Below the pieces are notes generated by a model. The model saw only the letters and a list, made by a program, of their open reading frames with translations, made no database searches and was not told where the DNA came from. This document shows positions 43,928 to 51,901 of a stretch of 64,000 bases of DNA, piece by piece. Where the stretch lies: assembly GCA_019358895.1 (NCBI GenBank), contig JAHHIG010000005.1, positions 248,001 to 312,000 of the forward strand, given 5' to 3'. Source of the stretch: Tildeniella nuda ZEHNDER 1965/U140 (GTDB lineage Bacteria > Cyanobacteriota > Cyanobacteriia > Leptolyngbyales > Leptolyngbyaceae). The position numbers were made by a program, and so were the translations under genes. Each line of letters opens with the position of its first letter. The stretch's first letter is position 1.

Positions 43928-44074
43928 GGCGTTGCTGAATCGAGGTATGAACCGCAAAATCCGCCCTCACCCTAACCCTCGCCCTTTGGGCGAGGGGACA
44001 AGAATTCTAGCTCCCTTCTCCCCAGGGAGAAGGGCTGGGGATGAGGGAAAATCATACTTGCATTCAGCAACGCC
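43928..44074 (-). mobile_element. complete 147-bp MITE, GGCGTTGCTGAAT ends, copy 2
   Basis: Same length and ends as copy 1 (33792-33938) but in the opposite orientation. Flanked by a perfect 8-bp direct repeat AAAATCAG (43920-43927 and 44075-44082), a likely target-site duplication. The core is the C-rich/G-rich palindrome family. The rest of 43799-44214 shows no gene. Confidence 0.9.
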
Positions 44075-44214
44075 AAAATCAGATGTCAGCCCACATTGCA
44101 ACAGTGATTGATTATTGGAAAGTAAACGCTGCTAGTCCAACTGGAAAAGAGCGATCGCATGAGTGGCAACAGTTAAATGAGCGCGGGATGTCTATCAATC
44201 TTTGGAGGTTCAGG

Positions 44215-44397
44215 ATGCACATCATTCTTGGAGCGACTGGCAACGTTGGTTCAGCCGTGGTGCAGGCGCTACTCAAACGGCGTGAGTCGGCTATCGTCGT
44301 CACACACAATCCCTCAAACGCCACAAAACTGCATCAGAACGGTGCCGATATCGCGGTAGCCGATGTGCATGATGTGGAAGCACTGCGGGATATCTGA
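44215..44397 (+). pseudogene. NmrA/SDR-like NAD(P)-binding protein, N-terminal fragment
   Basis: 60 codons from ATG 44215 (GGAGG just upstream) to TGA. MHIILGATGNVGSAVVQALL is a complete NAD(P)-binding P-loop (GxxGxxG) of NmrA-like proteins, followed by a second strand (AIVVTHNP) and a third (ADIAVADVHD), then it stops. The family is normally about 280 aa, so roughly 80% is missing. The frame ends at a junction with an unrelated minus-strand fragment, pointing to a deletion or rearrangement here. Confidence 0.7.
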
Positions 44398-44468
44398 TGA
44401 ATTTTGCTCTCGTAGATTCGGTACGCACGTTTCGTAACTTCTTCGCTGCTCAACAAGATTGCTTGCAT
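44396..44468 (-). pseudogene. fragment of a small cyanobacterial protein (toxin-antitoxin-type neighbour)
   Basis: A minus-strand frame from ATG 44468 reads SSEEVTKRAYRIYESKI, resembling the beginning of a family of roughly 80-90 aa cyanobacterial proteins (xTKRxYEIYExKIR). The remainder is missing; the frame runs into the truncated NmrA gene. The stretch 44470-44740 shows no other gene. Confidence 0.4.
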
Positions 44469-44745
44469 AGGTGGACTCTCGATCGCTAGGCGACCTCTTG
44501 GAACTCCTACATAATATCCCACGAACTAATAGGACGGACATTGCTGTTAGCATCACGATCGCCATTTGTAGTTTATTCCCGTAGTAGGAACGGTAAATGC
44601 AACGTCCCTACCGAAAGCTGTCGGCATAACGTTGCCCATCACCCGCCGCAGACTACCTCTGCATCATAACCGATTACATTGTGGCGGTCGGTGTGCATGG
44701 GCGTTGTTAGACAGATTTACGCCTTTAGCTGTTAGACTGTCTGTT

Positions 44746-44792
44746 CTCATGCATTTTCTGCACCGAAGGGGTTAGTGCAGAAAATGCATGAG
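44746..44792. repeat. perfect 18-bp inverted repeat (hairpin)
   Basis: CTCATGCATTTTCTGCAC (44746-44763), 11-nt loop, then its exact complement (44775-44792). It lies 20 nt beyond the stop of the minus-strand SDR gene. There is no T-run on either side, so it is not a standard terminator. It could be a bidirectional transcription barrier, a regulator site or an element end. Confidence 0.75.
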
Positions 44793-44811
44793 ACTGCTTC
44801 TGGACAGCGAC

Positions 44812-45594
44812 TTAAGCTGCTTGCTGGCGATTGTTAAAGCCATCTCCTCCAGCCGCAATACCACCATCAACCGGGAGGATCACCCCCGTTACCCAGCTTG
44901 CATTTGCCAAATATAGAACGGCATCGGCGATATCTTTGGGCGTGCCAACCCGACCCAGAGGATGCTGCCGATCTAAATAATTTAATGTTTCTTGGGTCAG
45001 TTCACCATGAAGTGGTGTTGGTACAATCCCAGGCGCGATCGTGTTGATCCGAATCCTATCCTCGGCTAACTCAAAAGATAGGTTTTTCGCCATAGCTGTA
45101 ATTGCGGCTTTCGCCATAATCGGTGCTGAAGCAGGAATTGACTGACTAGCGTGGAACGTGAGAATTGTCCCAATGTTGATAATTGCGCCGCCATCTCCTT
45201 GCAAGCGCATTTGCTTGACGGCTTCCTGGGTGAGCGCAAAAGTACCGCGAACATAGTTTAGATATTGGTCTAACTCACCAATGCTATATTCAGTGAACGG
45301 TTTGATCGCAAAAATGCCAGCATTATTAATGAGCACATTCACTCGACCAAACTTGGAAACAGCTTCATCAACTAGTTTTGGAGCAAATGTTGGATCGATA
45401 ATATCACCTGCTACAAGATGGATACGATCGGGTCGATCGAGTTTTTGAGCCGCTGTTTCAAGTTTTGAGAATGTTCTCCCGTTCAGTATCACATTCGCCT
45501 GATTGTGCAAAAATGCTTCAGCAATGGCATAACCTAAGCCAGTTGCACCGCCCGTGATAATTACAGTCTGAGTGGTCATACTATCTACCTCCAA
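44812..45594 (-). CDS. short-chain dehydrogenase-like protein lacking the catalytic Tyr
   Basis: 260 aa SDR fold: TGGATGLGYAIA (cofactor loop), NNAGIF, and the end ITGV-type sequence WVTGVILPVDGGIAAGG. At the active site, where YxxxK is expected, the sequence is PASAPIMAKAAI: the Lys is kept but the Tyr position is Pro, and the Ser position reads NIGT. It may be inactive or use another residue. A start at MTTQTVIIT (45579) is as likely as 45594. Upstream on the same strand lie the tautomerase and NTF2-like genes. Confidence 0.88.
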   Translation of the reverse strand: MEVDSMTTQTVIITGGATGLGYAIAEAFLHNQANVILNGRTFSKLETAAQKLDRPDRIHLVAGDIIDPTFAPKLVDEAVSKFGRVNVLINNAGIFAIKPFTEYSIGELDQYLNYVRGTFALTQEAVKQMRLQGDGGAIINIGTILTFHASQSIPASAPIMAKAAITAMAKNLSFELAEDRIRINTIAPGIVPTPLHGELTQETLNYLDRQHPLGRVGTPKDIADAVLYLANASWVTGVILPVDGGIAAGGDGFNNRQQAA

Positions 45595-45631
45595 TTTGGC
45601 TCAAAGATTTGACTGTCTAGATTGACATTTT

Positions 45632-45847
45632 TCAATGTGATTGTGGCTGAATGCCTTGCCGAAATTCTTTCACAGGCACGCCAGCAACACCCCAATCTTC
45701 AGTTGCAACTTCATCAATGACGACAAATGTTGTGGCAGGTGTCTTATTGAGAACACGCACCAAAAGTTCTGTTACACCTTTGATCAGTTCAGCTTTTTGC
45801 TGTTCTGTTGCACCTTCGCGAGTGATTTTGATGTTTACATAGGGCAT
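45632..45847 (-). CDS. 4-oxalocrotonate tautomerase family protein
   Basis: 71 aa. Start at 45847 because GGGAGG is 7 nt upstream and the product begins MPYVNIKITREG, giving the catalytic N-terminal proline (Pro1 after Met removal). The body matches the family (EQKAEL-type helix, KTPATTFVVIDEV, WGVAGVPV). Active as an oligomer on enol/keto substrates; exact substrate unknown. Sits between the SDR and NTF2-like genes in a minus-strand set. Confidence 0.92.
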   Translation of the reverse strand: MPYVNIKITREGATEQQKAELIKGVTELLVRVLNKTPATTFVVIDEVATEDWGVAGVPVKEFRQGIQPQSH

Positions 45848-45861
45848 AGTTTGACCTCCCG

Positions 45862-46548
45862 CTAATTCTGGCTTGCTGGCAATATTGTCGTGTCTGCATG
45901 GATTTTGTAGTGAAAGACTTTGGCAATAATTTTCCATTCGCCCTCAAGCTGAATGAGGGTGAGGAGATCAATAAAATCTTTGCCTAGCATGGAAGAATGC
46001 ATTCGGGCGATCGCGGTTACAGCCCCTGCAAACTCGATCGAATCGATCGAAAAGGTATAGGGATCGCCGGAAGATTCTGGGGAAATTCGTTGTTCAACGA
46101 TTGGGAAATAGGAACGCATATCAAGATGCAATAGTTCTCCGCTAGATGCCGTGAAGTATTGCGCATTGGCATGAAATACGGTCGCCAAAAGAGCGGTATC
46201 ACAACGATATAAAGCGTCGTAATATCGCTTGAGCAAATCAACGATCGCAAAATATTCAATGCCGTCAACCTGTTTATCCACTGTATAGACTTGTGCTTGA
46301 TTCATAGTTCCTCCGCTTTGGGTTACCACAGCTTGAAGCGCATAGGTTAAATAGACCGTTGCACTACCAGGATCATAGAGGTAGAGAATAATTTCAGCAT
46401 GGGGTTGACTTTTTTGGACTACATCTGTCTGCTCTGCAAACATTGCTGAAACCATCCCGACAATAATACCGAAGTAATATTCTTGCGAACTCCAGAGTGT
46501 TGGTTTAAAGGGTTTTTTCAGGCGCACAATGTCGCCTTTTTCCATCAC
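45862..46548 (-). CDS. fusion frame: small cyanobacterial protein + NTF2-like (lumazine-binding-like) protein
   Basis: 228 codons made of two parts. Residues 1-80 (MEKGDIVRLKKPFKPTLW and YYFGIIVGMV) form a small cyanobacterial protein of unknown function. From Met82 (46305) begins a separate-looking NTF2/SnoaL-like domain (FAIVDLLKRYYDALYRCD ... GEWKIIAKVFHYKIH). The codons just before Met82, Ser-Gly-Gly-Thr, are a ribosome binding site (GCGGAGGAACT), so two formerly separate genes now share one frame, or the second start is internal. The second part alone may be the real product in this operon. Confidence 0.7.
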   Translation of the reverse strand: MMEKGDIVRLKKPFKPTLWSSQEYYFGIIVGMVSAMFAEQTDVVQKSQPHAEIILYLYDPGSATVYLTYALQAVVTQSGGTMNQAQVYTVDKQVDGIEYFAIVDLLKRYYDALYRCDTALLATVFHANAQYFTASSGELLHLDMRSYFPIVEQRISPESSGDPYTFSIDSIEFAGAVTAIARMHSSMLGKDFIDLLTLIQLEGEWKIIAKVFHYKIHADTTILPASQN

Positions 46549-46577
46549 ACTTTCTCCTGTTCAAACAACCCATCAAG

Positions 46578-46817
46578 TTATTCTTTGCCAACACCAAGCT
46601 GCTCTTTGCTGCGCTTCAACACTTCCCACAGTGCCTCAATCTTGTCAAATGCTTCTTTCGAGGGAATTCTTCCAGCCGTTTCAAGATTGCAGATGTAACC
46701 AACTCGATGAGCAAACTCCTGCAAATTGGCATTAAAAACCAGGTTTTCTGGTTTGGCTTGCCCACGATATCGGGCACGAGGATATAAAAAATCAATTTTA
46801 TTTACCACTATCTGCAC
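46578..46817 (-). CDS. small conserved cyanobacterial protein (DUF7219-like)
   Basis: 79 aa. FLYPRARYRGQAKPENLVFN, then LQEFAHRVGYICNLETAG and IEALWEVLKRSKEQL, a pattern I recall from short cyanobacterial proteins annotated DUF7219, unknown function. First gene of the minus-strand set running to 44812 and divergent from the LysR gene at 46979. Confidence 0.68.
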   Translation of the reverse strand: MQIVVNKIDFLYPRARYRGQAKPENLVFNANLQEFAHRVGYICNLETAGRIPSKEAFDKIEALWEVLKRSKEQLGVGKE

Positions 46818-46978
46818 TCCTTGGATTTAAAAGTAGTTCAGTTGTTGCTGATTCTGAACAGAATTAGTTAACCATAACTCTTCACTCAGAAAAGATAAAG
46901 ATCGATTTAGTTGAATAACTTTTCACCTATAGTGAATAATATAGATGGCGCGATGGATCGTTTTGTAAGTGGTTTTCT

Positions 46979-47881
46979 ATGGACAAATTAATTGCTCTGA
47001 ACGTCTTTAGACGGGTCGTTGAGTTAGAGAGTTTTAGCCGTGCAGCAGATGCTCTGAACTTATCAAATGCAGCCGTCAGTAAAAATGTCCAGGAACTGGA
47101 AAAAGAACTGGGAACCCAGTTGATTCATCGGACAACTAGACGTTTGAGCTTGACTGAAACAGGACGACTCTATTTTCAGCGGATTTGCTCGATTCTGGAT
47201 GAACTGGAACGTGTTGAAGAAACGGTTTCCGATCTCTCGGTCAAACCTCACGGACTGCTTCGCGTGACAGCACCCATGTCTCTGGGTTTAACCCATGTCG
47301 CAACAGCGATTTATCAATTCCAATCAATGTATCCAGATATGCGGATCGAACTCATCCTCAACGATCGCTATGTGGATCTCATTGAGGAGGGATTTGATGT
47401 GGGGATCAGAGGGGGCGGATTGGTCAACGATAATAGTCTGGTCACACATCGAATCGGCGATATGCAAAGAGTCGTTTGCGCATCACCAGCATATCTGAAG
47501 CAGTATGGCGAACCAAAATCGCCAGAGGATCTGAAGAAGCACCATTGTGTGGTTTACACGCTGGCGCGATCGCCCCATGAGTGGAGTTTTTGGCGCGGTC
47601 ATGAAACAGTGTCAGTGCATGTTGATGGATCTTTAAAAGTGAACAATAGCCTGGCTGCGAGTCAAGCTGCTGTCGCGGGACTTGGTTTAATTTTTTTGCC
47701 CCTGTTCACAGTCTTAGATGAATTGGAACGTGGGATGCTTAAAACTGTCTTGAAAGAATGGTCTACGGAACCTTTGACCCTGTATGCGATTTACCCAAAA
47801 CATCGCCAACACTCCGGAAAACTTCAAGTATTCATAGACTTCATGTCGGAGGCTCTTGCATCAATTGCTACCAGACTTTAA
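46979..47881 (+). CDS. LysR-family transcriptional regulator
   Basis: 300 aa. Winged helix: MDKLIALNVFRRVVELESFS and LSNAAVSKNVQELEKELG; effector-binding domain about 90-292. Divergent from the minus-strand set 46817-44812 (DUF7219-like, NTF2-like, tautomerase, SDR), which is its probable target. The 161-nt gap between them would hold promoter and operator. Confidence 0.94.
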   Translation: MDKLIALNVFRRVVELESFSRAADALNLSNAAVSKNVQELEKELGTQLIHRTTRRLSLTETGRLYFQRICSILDELERVEETVSDLSVKPHGLLRVTAPMSLGLTHVATAIYQFQSMYPDMRIELILNDRYVDLIEEGFDVGIRGGGLVNDNSLVTHRIGDMQRVVCASPAYLKQYGEPKSPEDLKKHHCVVYTLARSPHEWSFWRGHETVSVHVDGSLKVNNSLAASQAAVAGLGLIFLPLFTVLDELERGMLKTVLKEWSTEPLTLYAIYPKHRQHSGKLQVFIDFMSEALASIATRL

Positions 47882-48426
47882 CCTTTAGCAAGCCAACAGA
47901 AATACCGAGATTTACGCATAGTAATAACTCAGCAAAAGCAGTGTATCAAGATCAATTCTTGACAACCGTACTATTACAAAATCAGAGGTCTAACTATTAA
48001 TAGACTGAAAGTTTCCGCCTAAGATCTCGCAGCGGGTGAATAGGCAGAACAATTCGCCACAACACCTCAAATTTGATGCTTAGGTAGAATCTTTCCGCAT
48101 CATACGCTGCTCAAGCTGGATAGCTGGAATCTTTCCTCATATTTTCAGGCTCCCTACAGAGATGAGCAAATGTACTATTAAATACACGGTATCTCCGCTC
48201 ATGTCCTATGCAGCGACCTCTAAAGAAGTTGTTAGATTAGGTGCGCGATGCCATCCGCCTTAAGCACTACGCCGATCGCACCGAAGACACGTCACAAGCT
48301 GAGGCAAAAACACGATCGCTCATTGCTGTATTGCGTTTGAGCAGGCTAACGTCTGCGTCTTTACAAGCAGCAACTTAACATTAAACGTCCCGCCGACATC
48401 TTTAACCGATAGCCTAAGCTGCATCA
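47882..48426. other. intergenic region containing only an integrase relic
   Basis: No complete gene in 545 nt. Recognisable content is the integrase N-terminus at 48208-48290; the rest shows no coding pattern, strong hairpin or known repeat. The convergent end of the LysR gene and the 3' end of valS border it. Confidence 0.5.
48208..48290 (+). pseudogene. integron-type tyrosine recombinase, N-terminal relic with in-frame stop
   Basis: Reads MQRPLKKLLD, then TAG (48238-48240), then VRDAIRLKHYADRTE. This is the start of integron-integrase-like recombinases (LLDQVRDAIRLKHYSxRTE) with the Gln codon changed to a stop. Similarity ends after RTE. Evidence that a site-specific recombinase once sat here. 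Confidence 0.62.
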
Positions 48427-51270
48427 CTAAAGTTTGCCAAGCCGATCGCGCAAGATCTCTGCTTGTTTTTCGGCTTCTGCCAGGGTTGCCCGTGCGCTTT
48501 CTACCACATCCGCAGGCGCTTTGTTGACGAAACCAGGATTACTCAGCCGACCGGATAATGCCTGGATTTCTGCCTCAACCCGTTTGAGATCGCGTTCGAT
48601 CTTGGTGCGTTGTGCCCCCAGATCCACAACCCCTGCCAGGGGAATCACGACCTGCACGGTGCCGACGACACCCGCGATCGCCTGAGTTGCATCCCGATCG
48701 ACCTGAGCGGCATCGTTGATGGTCGTAATGGTCAGCGTTTCCACTTTCCCCAGATCTTTGATGTACGCCTGTCCCGCTGTGAGGATGTGCTGTTCGCGGT
48801 CGCTCTCGGTTTGGAGAATGGCAGTCACTTTCACCGCTGGCTTGATCTCGGCTTCAGCGCGTAGATTACGAATGGTACGAATCGTGCCGATGAGCAACTC
48901 AAACTGCTGTTCCAGTTCAGGATCGATCAAATTTGCGTCTGGTTCTGGATAGGGTTGCAGCGCCAGATAGCGATCGTCGCCTGCTTGCGTCAACGTGTGC
49001 CAGATTTCCTCAGTAATGTGCGGCGTGAAGGGATGCAGCAGCTTGAGAATACCCTCTAGAACGAAGACCAGCACCTGCTGAACCGTCTGTTTCGACTCGG
49101 CATCATCGCCCTGCAAGCGAGGCTTCACCAACTCGATATACCAGTCGCAAAAGTCACCCCAGATGAATTCGTACAACCCTTTAGCGGCTTCTCCCAAACC
49201 GAAATTGTCGATCTGGTCGCGGGTTTGTTGGGTGACTTGATGGAAGCGGGAGAGAATCCAGCGATCGGCGAGTTCGAGGGTGTGGGGTGTGGGGTGTGGG
49301 GTGTGAGGGGGTGAAGGATGAAGGATAAAGGATAAAGGATGAAAAGAGTCTTGATGACCGCCCCCTGCTTCCCCTGCCTCCCCTGCTTCCCCTGCCTCCC
49401 CTGCTCCCTCTGCTTCCCCACTCCCTATATTCATCAAAACGAACCGGGACGCATTCCACAGCTTGTTCGTAAAGTTGCGCGATGCCTCTACCGTCGGGGA
49501 TTCGTCGGTTTTGCGGTTGTACTCCAGGCGAATGTCCTGCCCTGCGCCTGCCACCTCACGAATGAGGGTGTAGCGCAACGCATCGGTGCCGTATTTGTTG
49601 ATTAGCAACAGTGGGTCGATGCCGTTGTTGGACGATTTGGACATCTTTTTGTTGTTTTCGTCCCGCACCAGACCGTGGATGTAGACAGTCTGGAACGGCA
49701 TTTTTCCGGTGAAGTGCCCCGCCATCATGGTCATGCGGGCAACCCAGAAGAAGATGATGTCGAAACCTGTCACCAGAGTTGTGGTGGGATAATAGCGCTT
49801 GAAATCGTCTGAATTTTCTAGCCAACCCAACGTGGAGAAGGGCCACAGTCCCGATGAGAACCAGGTGTCGAGGACATCGGGATCTTGGACTAGCTGTACG
49901 TCCGCACCAAATTGGGCGATCGCTTTCTCTTTTGCTTCTGCCTCATTCCGCGCGACCACAAACGGCGTGTCGTCTGTAATTTCGCCGCCCGTTTCATTCA
50001 CCGCATACCAGGCAGGAATTTGATGCCCCCACCAGAGTTGACGCGAGATGCACCAGTCGCGCAGGCTGACGAGCCAATCGCGGTATACTTTCGTCCAGCG
50101 ATCGGGCACGAAGGCAGGCGAATGCTGCTGATCCAGAAACTCTAGCGTCTGGTCTGCCATCGGTCGAATTTTGACGAACCACTGGGTTGAAAGCAACGGC
50201 TCGACGGGCACCTTACCGCGATCGCTGTAGGGCACCGTATGCTTGTAGTCCTCAATTTTGACCAGAAAACCTTCTGCGTCCAACTGCGCGACCACGTTCT
50301 TCCGCGCCACAAAGCGATCCTGTCCCTGGAACGCGCCTGCGTTCTCGTTCAAGCTTCCGTCTTTGTTCATAATGTTGATGAACGGCAGGTTGTGGCGCTT
50401 GCCCATCTCAAAGTCGTTGGGGTCGTGGGCAGGGGTGACTTTGACGCAGCCCGTCCCAAAGGTGGAATCCACATAGTCATCCGCAATGATGGGGATTTGC
50501 CGACCGACGAGGGGCAATGTCAGCGTTTTGCCCACGAAAGCCTTGTAGCGATGGTCGTTGGGATTCACCGCCACAGCCGTATCGCCCAGCATCGTCTCTG
50601 GTCGCGTGGTTACCACTTCTATATAGCCAGAGCCATCGGTCAGCGGATAGCGGAAGTGCCACAGGTGCCCATTCACTTCCTGGTTATCAACTTCCAGGTC
50701 AGACACGGCGGATTGAGTGGCAGGGCACCAGTTGACGAGGTACTTCCCGCGATAGATTAGCGCTTCGTCATAGAGCTTGATGAATGCCTCCAGCACTGCT
50801 TCAGACAACCCTTCGTCCAGCGTGAAGCGTTCCCGCGACCAGTCTACCGAAAGACCCAAACGGCGCAGTTGACCGACGATCGTGCCGCCCGATTCTTCTT
50901 TCCACTCCCAGGCACGTTTCAGATATGCCTCTCGTCCCACATCCTGACGCTTCTTCTTCTGAGCCTTGAGTTCCTTATCCAGAATGGTGCTGACGGCAAT
51001 GCTGGCGTGGTCGGTTCCCGGTAGCCAGAGGGTGTTGCGTCCCAGCATCCGGTGATAGCGCACCAGCACATCAATCAAGGAATGCTCAAAGGCGTGCCCC
51101 ATGTGCAAACTGCCCGTGACGTTGGGCGGCGGAATCACGATGCAATAGGGTTCGCCGGGATGGTTAGGGTCAGCTTTGAAGACTTCATTCGCTTCCCATA
51201 ATTGCTGCCACTTGGCTTCAGCGGTTGCAGGATCGTATTGGCTGGGCAGATTGGGGAGGCTGGTAGTCAT
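48427..51270 (-). CDS. valS: valyl-tRNA synthetase with low-complexity insertion
   Basis: 947 aa class I synthetase charging tRNA-Val. HIGH motif as [13 protein letters not shown] (about 48-60), KMSKS in [14 protein letters not shown], the editing-domain motif [15 protein letters not shown], and the C-terminal coiled coil ([21 protein letters not shown]). An insertion of about 50 aa (49280-49425: [10 protein letters not shown]..., then [20 protein letters not shown]) lies between the catalytic domain (FVLMNIGS) and the anticodon-binding domain ([12 protein letters not shown]). It is translated DNA repeat and keeps the frame. Essential gene, so the insertion must be tolerated. Confidence 0.97.
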   Translation of the reverse strand: MTTSLPNLPSQYDPATAEAKWQQLWEANEVFKADPNHPGEPYCIVIPPPNVTGSLHMGHAFEHSLIDVLVRYHRMLGRNTLWLPGTDHASIAVSTILDKELKAQKKKRQDVGREAYLKRAWEWKEESGGTIVGQLRRLGLSVDWSRERFTLDEGLSEAVLEAFIKLYDEALIYRGKYLVNWCPATQSAVSDLEVDNQEVNGHLWHFRYPLTDGSGYIEVVTTRPETMLGDTAVAVNPNDHRYKAFVGKTLTLPLVGRQIPIIADDYVDSTFGTGCVKVTPAHDPNDFEMGKRHNLPFINIMNKDGSLNENAGAFQGQDRFVARKNVVAQLDAEGFLVKIEDYKHTVPYSDRGKVPVEPLLSTQWFVKIRPMADQTLEFLDQQHSPAFVPDRWTKVYRDWLVSLRDWCISRQLWWGHQIPAWYAVNETGGEITDDTPFVVARNEAEAKEKAIAQFGADVQLVQDPDVLDTWFSSGLWPFSTLGWLENSDDFKRYYPTTTLVTGFDIIFFWVARMTMMAGHFTGKMPFQTVYIHGLVRDENNKKMSKSSNNGIDPLLLINKYGTDALRYTLIREVAGAGQDIRLEYNRKTDESPTVEASRNFTNKLWNASRFVLMNIGSGEAEGAGEAGEAGEAGEAGGGHQDSFHPLSFILHPSPPHTPHPTPHTLELADRWILSRFHQVTQQTRDQIDNFGLGEAAKGLYEFIWGDFCDWYIELVKPRLQGDDAESKQTVQQVLVFVLEGILKLLHPFTPHITEEIWHTLTQAGDDRYLALQPYPEPDANLIDPELEQQFELLIGTIRTIRNLRAEAEIKPAVKVTAILQTESDREQHILTAGQAYIKDLGKVETLTITTINDAAQVDRDATQAIAGVVGTVQVVIPLAGVVDLGAQRTKIERDLKRVEAEIQALSGRLSNPGFVNKAPADVVESARATLAEAEKQAEILRDRLGKL
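49280..49425 (-). repeat. low-complexity repeat insertion inside valS
   Basis: Tandem GGGTGTGGGGTGT, AAGGATAAAGGATG and CCCCTGCCTCCCCTGCTTCC blocks, the same kinds that appear between genes in this window (53790-53830, 56527-56550, 60950-61100). In frame within valS at the linker between catalytic and anticodon-binding domains. Confidence 0.8.
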
Positions 51271-51338
51271 GAGAGCGGCGACGGGTATCTAACTTTGATA
51301 CATTCTGCCACGATGCGCGGTTGGGATGCGAATGGGAT

Positions 51339-51716
51339 GGGGCGATCGTACTCGAAATAGGAATAATGTTGTTTGAAGCAGGAACGATTCCTTTGGAAAG
51401 CTCTGCTTTTCTTGAATGCCGAAGGCTATACACATTTGAAATAGGAACGATCGCATTTCAAACAGGAACGATCGTGCTCCAAGTTGGAACGATCGCGTTT
51501 CAAACAGGAACGATCGCATTTCAAACAGGAACGATCGCGTTTCAAACAGAAATGTTGCTGCTTGAACCAGGAACGATCTCATTTCAAACAGGAACGATCG
51601 TGCTCCAAGTTGGAACGATCGCGTTTCAAACAGGAACGATCCTACTCAGAACTGCAATGTTCTTGCTTTAAACAGGAACGATTGCACTCAGAATAGGAAC
51701 GACCGTGCTTGGAGGG
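51339..51716. repeat. array of eighteen 21-bp units upstream of valS
   Basis: 378 bp = 18 x 21 bp with constant register. The consensus unit starts GGAACGATCG and ends TTTCAAACA; inner units (51444-51560) are nearly identical, outer ones degenerate. Because 21 is a multiple of three and the unit has few stops, frames on both strands stay open with a 7-residue period. The array starts 69 nt upstream of the valS start codon. No spacers, so not CRISPR. Confidence 0.85.
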
Positions 51717-51786
51717 CGAATAGTGGATGTTGCAGGCTGGGCGATCGCAGTCTCATGAGTAACGATGCTATAGATCGCGTTCGTCT

Positions 51787-51897
51787 GTAGGGGCGTTCCA
51801 TGAAACGTCCCCACAAACACATCAAGAAACCGGGTTTCTATGCAGCAAATGCGGTTGAATCGTATACTTCAGCAAGAAACCCGGTTTCTGGTGACGC
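51787..51897. repeat. short palindromic repeats upstream of the TPR gene
   Basis: GTAGGGGCGTTCCATGAAAC with its complement-like half (51787-51815) and two AGAAACCCGGTTTCT-type palindromes (about 51830-51845 and 51882-51897), both recognisable as dispersed cyanobacterial intergenic repeats. They are the reason to start the TPR gene at 51902 rather than 51800. Confidence 0.6.
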
Positions 51898-51901
51898 GAC
51901 G

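Noticed and set aside
44746-44792. Rho-independent terminator for the SDR gene
   Set aside because: The hairpin is strong but no T-run follows on the minus strand.
51339-51716. Possible CRISPR array
   Set aside because: The units are contiguous with no unique spacers, and no cas genes are in the window; the same holds for the array at 58680-58893.
51800-51901. Longer start for the TPR gene
   Set aside because: The extra 34 codons are two kinds of dispersed palindromic repeats; ATG 51902 gives a sensible membrane-protein start.
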